A stretch of 38,778 bases of DNA from Priapulus caudatus (GCF_000485595.1 NW_014577087.1:282766-321543); one strand, 5' to 3'. Shown: positions 8,953 to 17,326, counted from the first letter of the stretch. The notes: a model not told the origin generated them from the letters alone. Program-made: numbers and translations.

Positions 8953-9307
8953 TGATATCAAGAGCTAATATACTAGTATGTACACGGGAAAAACGGGAAA
9001 ATGAGTGCTATTTCACCCCGGGCATTTATTCTACTTTGCCTGCGGTCTTTAGATAGTTTTATGCGTATTGCATTAAGCAGCAATTCTTTGCTCTCTATAA
9101 CACGAGCCACCGAATTGTCAATACGTACTCCTAGGCTGAGTATTGCTCGTAAACTTCTTCTCACAGGCCTACGGGCTTCGGATCCACATCGAGTCCAGGC
9201 ATCCTTCTCGCCGTAAGGTTGCTTTGTGAGAGTTCGGTTTTTCCACGATAACTATTTTCCCGTTTTTCCGTTGTACACTCTAGGTATTATTAGCTCTTGA
9301 TGATATC
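8953..9307. mobile_element. MITE-like element with about 45-bp terminal inverted repeats
   Basis: The left end (AAGAGCTAATATACTAG... to ACGGGAAAA near 9001) is the imperfect reverse complement of the right end (TTTTCCCGTTTTTCC... to TATTAGCTCTT near 9299). TGATATC lies outside both ends (8953-8959 and 9301-9307), a candidate target-site duplication. The interior of about 250 bases has no transposase. The two assembly copies of this intron part company at 2723/8963, exactly at the left end, which suits a repeated element that broke the short-read contig. The short open frames inside are not credible genes. Confidence 0.7.
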
Positions 9308-9498
9308 TGCAACACGCGGCATGTCGCACGGTTCAGCGAATGTTGGTAGAAATTTCTTCAACCTTTACCTTTACCTTTACTTATGTTAAGTTACAGCATT
9401 TGTTGAACCTCATGTCATGCATGGGTTATTAATCGTCTTCATCACTTAATCTTGAGGTTGAGAGCTGTAAGCTGTACCGAGCGTCATTGGCTTAACCG

Positions 9499-9580
<82 letters not shown>

Positions 9581-9675
9581 CCTCTCTCCCCCTCTGTCTC
9601 ACTCAGGGTTGAGAGATGTCGGTCGTACGGTGTGTCGTGAACTAAACTTAACCTTCGCTCTCTCGCCCTTATTAG
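9308..9675 (+). other. Remainder of intron before TTR exon 2
   Basis: Contains three CCTTTA repeats near 9360 and a 100-base (CT)n tract at 9497-9596, then acceptor CTTATTAG at 9675. A second example of a long CT tract upstream of a teneurin acceptor. Confidence 0.85.
9497..9596. repeat. (CT)n microsatellite
   Basis: CT dinucleotide with two TTTC interruptions and CCC near the end, 80 bases before the exon. Confidence 0.95.
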
Positions 9676-10114
9676 GTACGATCTCCTCGTGAACGGCGGA
9701 GGCACCATCATCCTCCAGTTCCAGCGCACGCCCTACCAGACCGCCGACACGGCCGTCATGGTGCCCTGGAACCAGATCGTCACAGTCGACGCCGTCGTCC
9801 TGACGCCGACGTCGGCAGCGCCGCCCGCGCTCGTCGCCGAGCACGCGGGCGAGCGCTGTCCCGTGCACGACTTCCACGTGATGAAGCCGGTCGTCGTGTC
9901 GACGTGGCAGATGTCGCATCGCGGCGGCTGCGCGACCGAGCGCGCCGTGCTCGCCGAGTCGCAGGTGCTGCAGGAGCGCGTGCCAATCCCAGGTACGCGG
10001 CTCAACCTCGTCTACCACAGCAGCAAGATGTCCGGTTACCTGTCGACGCTCATCATGAAGCTGACGCCGCCGACGCTACCGGAGACGCTGCAGACGGTCG
10101 TGGTGAGGGTGGAG
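9676..10114 (+). CDS. TENM: Teneurin exon: end of TTR domain and start of FN-plug
   Basis: One base completes Arg from 2085-2086, then 146 codons: YDLLVNGGGTIILQFQRTPYQ, MVPWNQIVTVDAVVL, ... MLs-equivalent ERVPIPGTRLNLVYHSSKM and KLTPPTLPETLQTVVVRVEV. The parts W.PWN.., EL.VVQE.IPIPG and L.Y.SS...GY are diagnostic family phrases. The first 45 residues finish the transthyretin-like sandwich; the rest enters the FN-plug that closes the base of the YD barrel. Very high GC and strong codon bias compared with the introns. Donor GTACGTG; the exon ends in phase 0. Confidence 0.97.
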
Positions 10115-10467
10115 GTACGTGGACGGGGTTAGCACTGGTTGTGTAGACCAAGCATTTCTATAAGGCGTATAAAGAATTAGAGCGATACTTTTGTGACGAT
10201 AAGGTTAGGGTTGTGGATAGGGTTGGGGATTTTCATTTGTGTGTGTGTGTGTGTGTGTTTGTTTGTTGTTTGTTTGTTTGTTTGTTTGTGAGGGCTGCGT
10301 GCGTGTCTGGGACAGGGGGAGTCTTGGAGGTTTGTTTGCGCCAATGAGATAACTCGTGATAACAGGCCTCTATATGCTTTTCATGTTTTTGCGATATGTT
10401 ATTGTATATTATATTTCTTATTTAATGTTTCCTAACGTTACTTAGCTGAGTTTCTTCGATGTTATAG
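10115..10467 (+). other. Intron
   Basis: A (GT)n then (GTTT)n patch at 10238-10290; otherwise AT-rich, with no exon-like sequence. Acceptor GTTATAG. Confidence 0.85.
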
Positions 10468-10585
10468 GTGGAAGGTGTAAAGTATGAGACCACACTAGAA
10501 GCAGAGCCATCGCTGAAGTTCACTTATGCCTGGAACCGTAGAAACATCTACCGACAGAGAGTGTACGGAATAGTGACGGCCAGAG
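10468..10585 (+). CDS. TENM: Teneurin exon: FN-plug, middle
   Basis: Thirty-nine codons: VEGVKYETTLEAEPSLKFTY then AWNRRNIYRQRVYGIVTAR. The Y.(F/Y)AWN..(D/N)IY.Q.V.G motif is a conserved hallmark of the teneurin FN-plug just before the propeller. Phase 0 in, one base out, joining TA at 10908 to make Val. Donor GTAAGTC. Confidence 0.95.
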
Positions 10586-10907
10586 GTAAGTCCGCATTCT
10601 CATAGGTTCATTCACACCAGTCGTTCGATCAACATCGTGTCCAATCATTTATCCATCTCAAACGTTACACAGCATATTAGCCAATGCCCCTGTGAGCAGA
10701 CAGCAGATACATTAAAACTATCAAGAGAAATAACACCCCCATTTATTATTAATTCGAATCTATCGTTGTTACTTTATAATATAGAATATGATAATAATAT
10801 TAATAATAATAATAACAAGAAGAAGAAGAAGAAGAGTGGAAAAAAGAAGAGGTTATTACACAGTTTACTATATGATCGTGTTTGTGTGTGTGTCTGTTCG
10901 CGTGCAG
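10586..10907 (+). other. Intron
   Basis: AT-rich, with (AAT)n and (AAG)n patches at 10788-10853 and a short GT run before acceptor GCGTGCAG. The 153-codon frame over this region is only the exon plus intron read-through. Confidence 0.85.
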
Positions 10908-11048
10908 TAAGCGTTGGCTACAAGTACGGCGACTGCAACGAGGTGTTCTGGGACACACAGACGACAAGTCTGAGCGGCTACGACATCGAGATATCAGAGA
11001 TAGGCGAGTGGGACCTGGACGTACACCACAGATACAACGTCAGAGAGG
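10908..11048 (+). CDS. TENM: Teneurin exon: FN-plug, end
   Basis: Reads V-SVGYKYGDCNEVFWDTQT, then SLSGYDIEISEIGEWDLDVHH and RYNVRE. The VSVGY.Y..C....W..... L.G.....S..G.W.L..HH pattern is conserved in teneurins and leads straight into the NHL propeller. Two bases enter, one (g) leaves. Donor GTGAGTG. Confidence 0.96.
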
Positions 11049-11486
11049 GTGAGTGTGCGCTGCTCACTCGTCTTCAACTTCATGTGCCATCACAATAATA
11101 CGTTCATAATACGTTAAAAAAAATTTGTTCCTCACGCGTTTCCGCTCATGGGTAACATGAGTTCCACACGCGCGCTCACCAATAATCAGCAGCAGCGTTG
11201 TGCTAACAAGCAGAAGCTAGCCTGGCTAAGACTACACATTCAGTAGCACACCTGACAGTGATCAGCGGTTAGTGGGGCTCCTGCAATCTCTCACCTTACT
11301 AATTAATACATGCGTGTACCCCGCTAACGTTATCATCTCATCCATTTCATTCGAATTAATCTCGATAATTTGGTTCTTATTTAATTACGGTGATAGAATT
11401 AGAGATTACCTGCTGATAGTGGTGACCGCTGCGTGACTCTCCCGTCTTGCGTGATCTCATGTGACACTCACGTCAACATGTCCTGC

Positions 11487-11833
11487 TTGCATCTATGACA
11501 AGTACGACATACGCATATACGCTTTCCTATGACACTATTACGATAGTATTGTATAGGAAGATTCTTCCTACGACAAAATATTGGCGAGTCAACTTCGTTC
11601 CGCTTTACAACTGAAATTCACTGCTTGCGTTCATAATAATGCTCCTAAACCCCTATGCTGCGCACAACACATACAACAATATTTGTCATAGGAAGAATCT
11701 GCCTATGACAAATAGTGTCATAGGAGAGCGTATATGCGTATGTCGTATTTGTCATAGGAAGATTCTTCCTATGACAAATAGTGTCATAGGAGAGCGAATA
11801 TGCGTATGTCGTATTTGTCATAGATGCAAGCAG
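11487..11833. mobile_element. MITE-like inverted-repeat element with internal 66-bp tandem units
   Basis: The ends match as inverted repeats: CTGCTTGCATCTATGACAA on the left and its reverse complement on the right, with pairing continuing for about 55 bases through CGACATACGCATAT and CCTATGACACTATT. Inside are palindromes built on GTCATAGGAAGATTCTTCC (about 11550, 11681 and 11747), and a 66-bp unit starting at 11681, 11747 and 11813. No transposase frame. It splits the 40-bp minisatellite, so it inserted later or expanded within it. Confidence 0.72.
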
Positions 11834-11844
11834 AACAGGCTGCT

Positions 11845-12095
11845 CACGTCTCGCGTGACCGCTGCGTGACGGCTCCGTAACTCTCACGTCTTACGTGACC
11901 GCTGCCTGACGGCTCCGTAACTCTCACGTCTTACGTGATCGCTGCGTTACGGCTCCGTAACTCTCATGCCTCGCGTGATCGCTGCGTGACTGCTCCGTAA
12001 CTCTCGCATCTTGCGTGACCGCTCCGTAACACTCACGCCTCGCGTGATCGCTGCATGACGGCTCCGTAACGCATCTCGCGTGACGGCTGAGTAAC
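11845..12095. repeat. 40-bp minisatellite, about 6 copies
   Basis: Unit starting GACCGCTGCGTGACGGCTCC then GTAACTCTCACGTCTTACGT; later copies lose internal parts. A degenerate copy lies on the far side of the inverted-repeat element at 11424-11475. Confidence 0.88.
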
Positions 12096-12170
12096 GTAAC
12101 TCCACATCTACTACCCGGTACTCGCCGTGTAAGCGCGCGTGCTCACTCTCCCGCTGCGCCTACTCCTCAG

Positions 12171-12423
12171 GCATCCTGCACATGGGCGACGGCACGAACG
12201 TCTACCTGAAGGATCAGCCGCCGACTATTCACACGATGGTCGGTACGGGGCAGCGACGCAGCCTCGACTGCAGCTCCGGATGTTCCGGCTCGATGCACGA
12301 GACGACGATGATGGCGCCGACAGCGCTGGCGAGCGGCGCCGACGGCAGCATCTACGTCGGCGACTTCAACCTGGTGCGTCGCATCACGCCCGACGGTCAA
12401 GTGTTCACCATACTCGAGCTGAG
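12171..12423 (+). CDS. TENM: Teneurin exon: NHL propeller, blade 1
   Basis: Reads G-ILHMGDGTNVYLKDQPPTIH, MVGTGQRRSLDCSSGC, then ALASGADGSIYVGDFNLVRR and ITPDGQVFTILEL. The Gly-Asp-Gly/N start, the TI(V/M)G.G..R...C......C linker and the SG.DGS.YVGDFN.VRRI strand set are the classic first NHL blade of teneurins. NHL is the calcium-independent homophilic adhesion surface. Two bases (AG) pair with C at 12726 to make Ser. Donor GTGAGTT. Confidence 0.97.
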
Positions 12424-12725
12424 GTGAGTTGTACTATTCGCTATACACGAGCTGAGATGTAGGAAGAGCGTGTAAAGTCCGTAGGGGGGGGGGCATTTAG
12501 CGTGTATATTTCCGCCAGGGTTTATATGGTCTTGGCTGTAGTAATCGCTATACGCGAGTTGAGGTGTGCGTGCGTACGTGTGCGCGCGTGCGTGTGTGCG
12601 CACGTGCGTGAGTGAGTGTGCACGTACGCGTGCGTGTCGTTGTCGTGCATGCCACTTTTGCTAACCCCCTCCCCCGCCTCCTTTGTCGTTAACACCCCCT
12701 GACTCCGTGTGTTTTGTTGCCGCAG
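12424..12725 (+). other. Intron
   Basis: Contains a G-run (12485-12493) and CGTG-rich alternating sequence at 12565-12645. Acceptor TTGCCGCAG. The 5' end of the noisy inverted copy corresponds to about 12652 here. Confidence 0.85.
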
Positions 12726-12961
12726 CACGGACAGCCTGCCGTACAACTACTACCTGGCCGTGCATCCGATCACCGGCGAGCTGTACCTGTCCAACCCGCA
12801 GACGCGCACCATCATCAAGATCAAGTCGCTGCGCAGCATCCGCAACGTGCGCGAGAACTTCGAGGTGGCCGTCGGCGACAAGATGCAGTGTCTGCCTGGC
12901 GACAAGGAGGAGTGCGGCGACGGCGGGCTGGCTATCAACGCCAAACTCAGCCGACCGAAAG
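12726..12961 (+). CDS. TENM: Teneurin exon: NHL propeller, blade 2
   Basis: Reads S-TDSLPYNYYLAVHPITGELY, LSNPQTRTIIKIKSL, then NFEVAVGDKMQCLPGDKEEC and GDGGLAINAKLSRPK. The YYLA(V/M)(H/D)P.....LYLS...TR.(I/V).K.KSL strand and the G..QCLP.D...CGDGG loop are family signatures. The junction with the previous exon (ILELS-TDS) corresponds to the place where vertebrate TENMs can include an alternatively spliced segment; no extra exon is visible here. One base (g) leaves; donor GTAGGCG. Confidence 0.96.
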
Positions 12962-13527
12962 GTAGGCGGAGGAGACGGTCGGAGGGGGGACACGCGGGGG
13001 AGAGGGTCGGAGGGTGGGGACACGCGGGGGAGAGGGTCGGAGGGTGAGGACACGCGGGGGAGAGGGTCGGAGGGTGAGGACACGCGGGGGAGAGGGTAGG
13101 AGGCTGAGGATACGCGGGGAGAGGGTCGGAGGCTGGGGACACGCGGGGGAGAGGGTCGGAGGCTGGGGACACGCGGGGGAGAGGGTCGGAGGCTGGGGAC
13201 ACGCGGGGGAGAGGGTCGAAGGCTGGGGACACGCGGGGGAGAAGGTCGGAGGCTGGGAACACGCGGGGGATGCGGGGGATGAACCTGGTGATACCCCATA
13301 ATGCAAACACCGAGCTATCTTGCTGAACTTTGACATGGATTAAATTACATATTAATAAATATTTTTTTTAGCTAAATAGACGTTAGGGTGTGATATTATA
13401 ATGTAGTCACATAATGGCGGAGTAATGCGTTTTTAATCTCGGTTTAGGTAGTAGGGTTGGTAGTCAATTCAGCAGTTATATTTAGATTTAAGTAGAAAAA
13501 ATCTACATTCGCGACCGTTCCTTAAAG
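12962..13527 (+). other. Intron with a GC-rich minisatellite at its 5' end
   Basis: The first 15 bases after the donor lead directly into the 30-bp array. From 13276 it is AT-rich and unremarkable. Acceptor CTTAAAG at 13527. Confidence 0.88.
12975..13275. repeat. 30-bp G-rich minisatellite, about 10 copies
   Basis: Unit GGACACGCGGGGGAGAGGGT plus CGGAGGCTGG, with few substitutions between copies. G-runs on the sense strand make stable RNA or DNA G-structures plausible right beside the 5' splice site. The period is a multiple of three, so long open frames appear on both strands (Gly-rich on plus, Pro/Ser-rich on minus). They are repeat artefacts. Confidence 0.95.
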
Positions 13528-13685
13528 GTTTGGCCTTCGACAAGAACGGTAACATGTACTTTGCGGACGGCATGACGATCCGCATGGTGAACAAGACTGA
13601 GCACATCAACACGATCGTCGGCAAGCGACAGTACTCCGGCAGCTGGAACCGCGTGCCCTGCAGCGGGCCCATCACGTTCAGCGAG
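13528..13685 (+). CDS. TENM: Teneurin exon: NHL propeller, blade 3
   Basis: Reads G-LAFDKNGNMYFADGMTIRMV then NKTEHINTIVGKRQYSGSWN and PCSGPITFSE. This is the .G.(A/T)(F/V)D..G..YF.DG..IR strand set followed by the I.T(I/V)(I/V)G element and a C.......I loop, as in other teneurins. NKT is a candidate N-glycosylation site. Two bases complete Gly; ends in phase 0 at GAG|GTAAAC. Confidence 0.96.
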
Positions 13686-14194
13686 GTAAACGTACAGCAT
13701 TGGCTCCACAGAGATTCATCCGTCACAGAATCCGTCATTGCTAGAGTAGTTTATTCGTGGTCGTTATTTTCGTTATTCGCTATTCGTGATTCCTCATTCG
13801 TTATAATTAGCCGATAGTTGGATTTTTGCGGGGTATGTAAGTATATCTTTGACGGGCATCAACCGCTAACTAGCCGTTTCAGTGCAAATTCGTCGTTGCC
13901 GAAAACTAGGCGTTCATCAAGAATCGCGTAAAATGGTGCCACGCGTGTTTAGCTCTCGCATCGTTTCTGTTTTTCTTGGCGCAGTCTCCCTACGTGCGCA
14001 CAGCGGGGTTTCCCCCCATGCGCTTCAAAGCTTCCATATACATTTCCCCATTCTTATGGATTCCCCCACGCGAGCCGAGCTTCGAAGTTTCTCTATACAT
14101 TATCCCTTTCTTATGGATTCCCTCACGCGATCCGAGCTTCAAAGTTTCCCTATGCATTCCCCCTGTCTTATGCGTATCGCGACGTCGCTTGCAG
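13686..14194 (+). other. Intron
   Basis: Contains TTATTCG-like short repeats at 13750-13800 and the 57-bp tandem array below, which ends against the acceptor CGCTTGCAG. No coding signal. Confidence 0.85.
14023..14185. repeat. 57-bp tandem repeat, nearly 3 copies
   Basis: Units begin CTTCRAAG at 14023, 14080 and 14137 and share TCTTATGGATTCCC and CACGCGA blocks. The third copy decays into the acceptor of the next exon, so the pyrimidine-rich repeat supplies its polypyrimidine tract. Confidence 0.85.
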
Positions 14195-14461
14195 GTTCAA
14201 TTCCAGTGGCCGACCAAAGTCGCCGTGAACCCGATCGACCGCAGCGTGTACATCACGGACGAGAACACCGTGTACATGCTCACGCCAGACGGCTACGTAA
14301 AGATCGTCGCCGGCACGCCGCTGCACTGTCAGTCGGAGGAGCATCAGCTGCCGACGAGCGGACAGGCGGACCGCATCGTGCTCGCACCGATCCGCGACAT
14401 GGCCTTCTCGCCCGCTGGCGACCTCTACATCGCCGAGACCGACGACCAGTTCGTGCACCAG
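14195..14461 (+). CDS. TENM: Teneurin exon: NHL propeller, blades 4 and 5
   Basis: Eighty-nine codons, phase 0 at both ends. VQFQWPTKVAVNPIDRSVYI then TDENTVYMLTPDGYVKIVAG give blade 4. After TPLHCQSEEHQLPTSGQAD, IRDMAFSPAGDLYIAETDDQ starts blade 5. The family phrase W(P)T.(L/V)AVNP.D.S(L/V)Y..D.N.V is plain, as is A(I/M).(V/F)S..G.L(Y/F)IAETD. Acceptor TTGCAG, donor GTGCGTG. Confidence 0.97.
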
Positions 14462-14888
14462 GTGCGTGAGATCTCCAGCGAGAGAGGCGGGGCGACGCCG
14501 ACGGTTGTACGTGCGTGTGATGCGAGAGAGCGCGAAGGGTGGTTAGAGGCCATTGTGCTGTTCCTGCGCGGTAACTGTTATGGGGGAAGGAAAAATATCA
14601 AATACATGAAGTCGCCTAGTTATGGACGTCCGCACTTTCACGAATGGCTCTCCGTTAGTTCCAATATATGCGAACCCTGCCTATGAACTGCGAACCGCAT
14701 ATATAAACCTAACTGCAACTCAACCAACCAACAGAAATGTAGCCATAAATTAGTAACGTTTACCCTCCCCCCGCCGAGTGAAATGTTGGTAACTAACTAC
14801 GTTCGGGTGAGTGGATGAGGAGGAGAGACACCCCCGTGCGTTGTTAGCAGCGCTATTGCTAACGTTGATCCTTACCCTACCGTTACAG
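14462..14888 (+). other. Intron
   Basis: Nothing beyond ordinary intron. Read-through frames into it end quickly. Acceptor CCGTTACAG. Confidence 0.85.
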
Positions 14889-15121
14889 ATCAGAAAGGTG
14901 TCGACGGATGGAAAGATCTCCGTGTTCGCCGGCGGCCGCTCGCGCTGCAACTGTCAGGACACGACGTGCATGTGTTACAACATGGCCGACGCGAGCGCGC
15001 TCAACGCTGCAATCAACACGCCCAGCGCCATCACCATTACTCCCGACTCCAGCGTGCACGTAGCCGACCTCGGTAACCTGAGGATACGCTCCATCGCTAC
15101 GACCATACCAGCGCCGAACAA
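14889..15121 (+). CDS. TENM: Teneurin exon: NHL propeller, end of blade 5 and blade 6
   Basis: Reads IRKVSTDGKISVFAGGRSRC, NCQDTTCMCYNMADAS, then PSAITITPDSSVHVADLGNL and RIRSIATTIPAPN. The C.C....C.C loop followed by A..A....PS.(L/I)...PD....VADLGN.RIR is the conserved last NHL blade. Compared with vertebrate homologues, the usual FSGDGG stretch after the cysteines is replaced by YNMADAS. AA is left and joins G at 15746 to make Lys. Donor GTGAGTG. Confidence 0.96.
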
Positions 15122-15194
15122 GTGAGTGCTCAGCACCGGGAATGCCACGAGAGGGGGTGGTAGCTGTATTGTGTACCGCATACCCTACACTACC

Positions 15195-15410
15195 CATATG
15201 GTTGTTACAACGCACAAACACCGTGGTACAACTGAAACGCGTGTGTTCTAGAGAAAACTCTACCATTCGCCTATATGTTTGTTAGAAAACAAACACCGTG
15301 GGACAACTACAACGTGGGTGTTATAGGAGACATTTTACCCAGCACCCGTACGGTTGTTACAACACAAACGCCGTGGTACAACTACAACGTGGGTGTTTTA
15401 TAGTATCCTC
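15195..15410. repeat. About 77-bp tandem repeat, 3 copies
   Basis: Each unit carries TTGTTA..., ACAAACRCCGTGG and ACAACT..AACG.G.GTGTT; copies start near 15200, 15277 and 15352 with several substitutions and small indels. The same array appears inverted at about 23820-24060. Confidence 0.82.
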
Positions 15411-15561
15411 TAGCCTTTGCCTCAATGAGTCATTTACAGAGCAATCGTAGTGCTCATAAGTCATCATCAGAGTGATAAGTCTCAATAATTCATAGAACAA
15501 TAACCACGACACTGCTACTCTCATAAAAGTATAATGCACAGGCGTATCATAGACGCGCTAC

Positions 15562-15562
<1 letters not shown>

Positions 15563-15605
<43 letters not shown>

Positions 15606-15606
15606 C
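15563..15606. repeat. (TA)n microsatellite
   Basis: About 20 TA units, slightly interrupted at the 3' end. Confidence 0.95.
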
Positions 15607-15745
15607 GCTTAAATATATCATAGTTCCCCAAACAATATACTTCGTGGTCGTCCACGCGGGCACGGAATCGTAATTTATCTTGATCGGGGAACAAACAGCG
15701 ATCAGAATGAATCTAGGATCACGCTAGTTGTGCGATGTCTCGCAG

Positions 15746-15992
15746 GCCTGCCGGCGCTATTCCCCGTGTCGATTCCCCCACTCCCACTGATGGTGTCCGT
15801 GTTTATGAATTCAGGAACCAGCTGTACGAGGTCTATCACCCGGAGACGCAGGAGATCTACGTATTCAATCGCTTCGGGCAGCATTACTTCACGAAGAACA
15901 TCATGACTGGCAAGGCGTTATACGTGTTCACCTACAACGTCAACTCCAGCTACGGCAAGCTGAGCAGGGTCACCGACAGCGGGCAGAATAAG
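15746..15992 (+). CDS. TENM: Teneurin exon: propeller-to-YD-shell linker and first YD strands
   Basis: One base completes Lys, then PAGAIPRVDSPTPTDGVRVY, EFRNQLYEVYHPETQEIYVF and YVFTYNVNSSYGKLSRVTDS, GQNK. It matches the teneurin segment ..(I/V)YE(I/F).....(E/Q)LY.(F/V)...........YVF.YN...G.L....DS.GN. NSS is a candidate glycosylation site. The exon ends AATAAG|GTAAATAG, a strong donor that is itself duplicated many times in the following intron. Phase 0 out. Confidence 0.95.
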
Positions 15993-16262
15993 GTAAATAG
16001 TAGGTAATTAAGGTAAATAGTAGGTAATTAAGGTAAATAGTAGGTAATTAAGGTCAATAGCAGGTCAGAATGAGGTAAATAGAAGGTAAATAAATAAGGT
16101 AAATAGCAGGTCAGAATAAGGTAAATAATACGTAAATAAATATGGTAAATAGCAGGACAGAATAAGGTAAATAATACGTAAATAAACAAGGTAAATAGCA
16201 GGTCAGAATAAGGAAAATAGTCGGTAAATAAATACGGCAAATAGCAGGTCAGAATAGGCAGG
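15993..16262. repeat. Tandem array of copies of the exon's own 5' splice site
   Basis: Begins exactly at the donor. Units of 20 bases (GGTAAATAGTAGGTAATTAA) give way to longer units in which GGTCAGAATAAGGTAAATA recurs, echoing the exon end GGGCAGAATAAG|GTAAATAG. About a dozen AAGGTAAATA-like donors lie in 270 bases. Minus-strand open frames here are artefacts. Confidence 0.92.
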
Positions 16263-16541
16263 TGGTTCCTCGCGTACATAAACATGTCGCTTTATTACCA
16301 ATAGCAATAACATGAAACGTCTTATGCAGCCCCCATCTATCACATTGCTCTTGACAGTAAAATCGATGTAAAATAGGTACACGAACTAGTGAAAAAATGA
16401 CAGCAACTTATTAAAACTTAAAAGATACATTTACATCAGAATAAAATATTTTGAAATTTTATTTAACATCTAATATAATTTTGAAACGAAAACATGATAT
16501 GTTCAACATTTATTTTAAACAAACTATATATATATATATAT

Positions 16542-16572
<31 letters not shown>

Positions 16573-16678
16573 TTTGTTTATTTATATCACCCGAGCACAT
16601 TTTCACAAGGAGAGCGAGCGGTAGGTGATTAGTAAATCTTCGTGTTTACTTGAACGAAATGTTGCTTCTGCCATATAG
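16263..16678 (+). other. Rest of intron, AT-rich
   Basis: Low-GC sequence with (TA)n and (TTTA)n at 16524-16585. Acceptor GCCATATAG at 16678. No coding signal. Confidence 0.88.
16524..16585. repeat. (TA)n/(TTTA)n microsatellite
   Basis: Short TA run followed by about ten TTTA units, the last ones with a G. Confidence 0.93.
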
Positions 16679-16927
16679 GTGTCCATATACCGAGACTACA
16701 GCGGCACGGTGAACAGCATCGAGACGTCTAACGGGCAGCGGCTAGAGCTCGCACTCTCGCACATGGGCTACCTGAGCACTATCAAGGTCGGCAAGACGAC
16801 GATGGAGTTTACCTATGATGGCAACACGGGCCTGCTGACGGCCAAGTTCAGCTCTAACGGAGAGGTGTACTTCTACAAGCACGACGAGAATGGGCGTCTC
16901 AGCGAGGTGGTGCTGCCAACAGGAAAG
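16679..16927 (+). CDS. TENM: Teneurin exon: YD-shell repeats
   Basis: Eighty-three codons, phase 0 to phase 0: VSIYRDYSGTVNSIETSNGQ, LELALSHMGYLSTIK, then TTMEFTYDGNTGLLTAKFSS and EVYFYKHDENGRLSEVVLPT. The repeated (F/Y).YD..GLL and YKHDENGRL units are YD repeats, which build the large spiral beta-barrel shell related to bacterial Rhs/Tc-C proteins. Acceptor GCCATATAG, donor GTGGGTT. Confidence 0.96.
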
Positions 16928-17326
16928 GTGGGTTCGCAGGTTGATGTGTGAATGTGTGTGTTGTGTATTAGTATCTGTTTCACGAATGCGCAAACATTCG
17001 CGACGCACACACGCACGCGTACGCACGGTCCCATGCACACACGTCACGCGCACGCACGCACGCACGCACGCACGCGCACGCACGCACGCACGCGCGCGCG
17101 CGTAACACGTGTTTCCTACTAATTTAGCCATTAATTTATTGTTTCAACTTTCCCGTTTGGGCTTGGAATTATAATATCGCGTTAAACAATGACGAATAAC
17201 CAAGAATGATTGGAGACGTGCTTCGTATCTTAACAATACGTCACGCATACACTTCAGCACGTCGGAAATACGCATCGACCTCACATGTAAACACGCTAAC
17301 CAATCGTAACTGCTGCGATGTTACAG
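16928..17326 (+). other. Intron
   Basis: Contains a (CGCA)n tract at 17005-17103. Otherwise ordinary. Acceptor GATGTTACAG. Confidence 0.87.
17005..17103. repeat. (CGCA)n microsatellite
   Basis: Alternating CG/CA steps ending in a CG run; Z-DNA-prone. Noisy inverted counterpart at about 22190-22280. Confidence 0.93.

Larger units (their letters stand above)
6971..8963 (+). other. Noisy direct copy of 850-2723
   Basis: Aligns end to end with the clean block: Cys-rich exon, intron with CT tract, TTR exon, the GTGAGCG donor, the G-run before CACATGTGCG, the palindromic element and the final CATGATATCAAGAG. Differences are dense small indels spread evenly over exon, intron and microsatellite. 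It fits single-pass long reads used to fill a gap, and its position (after EGF8, before 9676) is the correct one. Confidence 0.85.
11049..12170 (+). other. Intron with nested repeats
   Basis: About 1.1 kb. Positions 11049-11420 are ordinary sequence. A degenerate copy of a 40-bp minisatellite starts near 11424, is interrupted by an inverted-repeat element (11487-11833), and resumes from 11845 to 12095. Acceptor ACTCCTCAG at 12170. Confidence 0.85.
15122..15745 (+). other. Intron
   Basis: Holds a 77-bp tandem repeat (15195-15410) and a (TA)n microsatellite (15563-15606). Acceptor TCTCGCAG at 15745. Confidence 0.85.

Noticed and set aside
9001-9216. Small open frames inside the MITE-like element
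   Set aside because: Too short and without transposase motifs; they overlap on opposite strands.
11681-11830. CRISPR-like array of palindromic repeats
   Set aside because: Only three units, spacers nearly identical, in a eukaryotic intron; fits a tandem-amplified MITE interior.
12661-13336. Proline/serine-rich minus-strand open frames of up to 212 codons
   Set aside because: They follow the 30-bp minisatellite (period divisible by three) and the antisense of an NHL exon.
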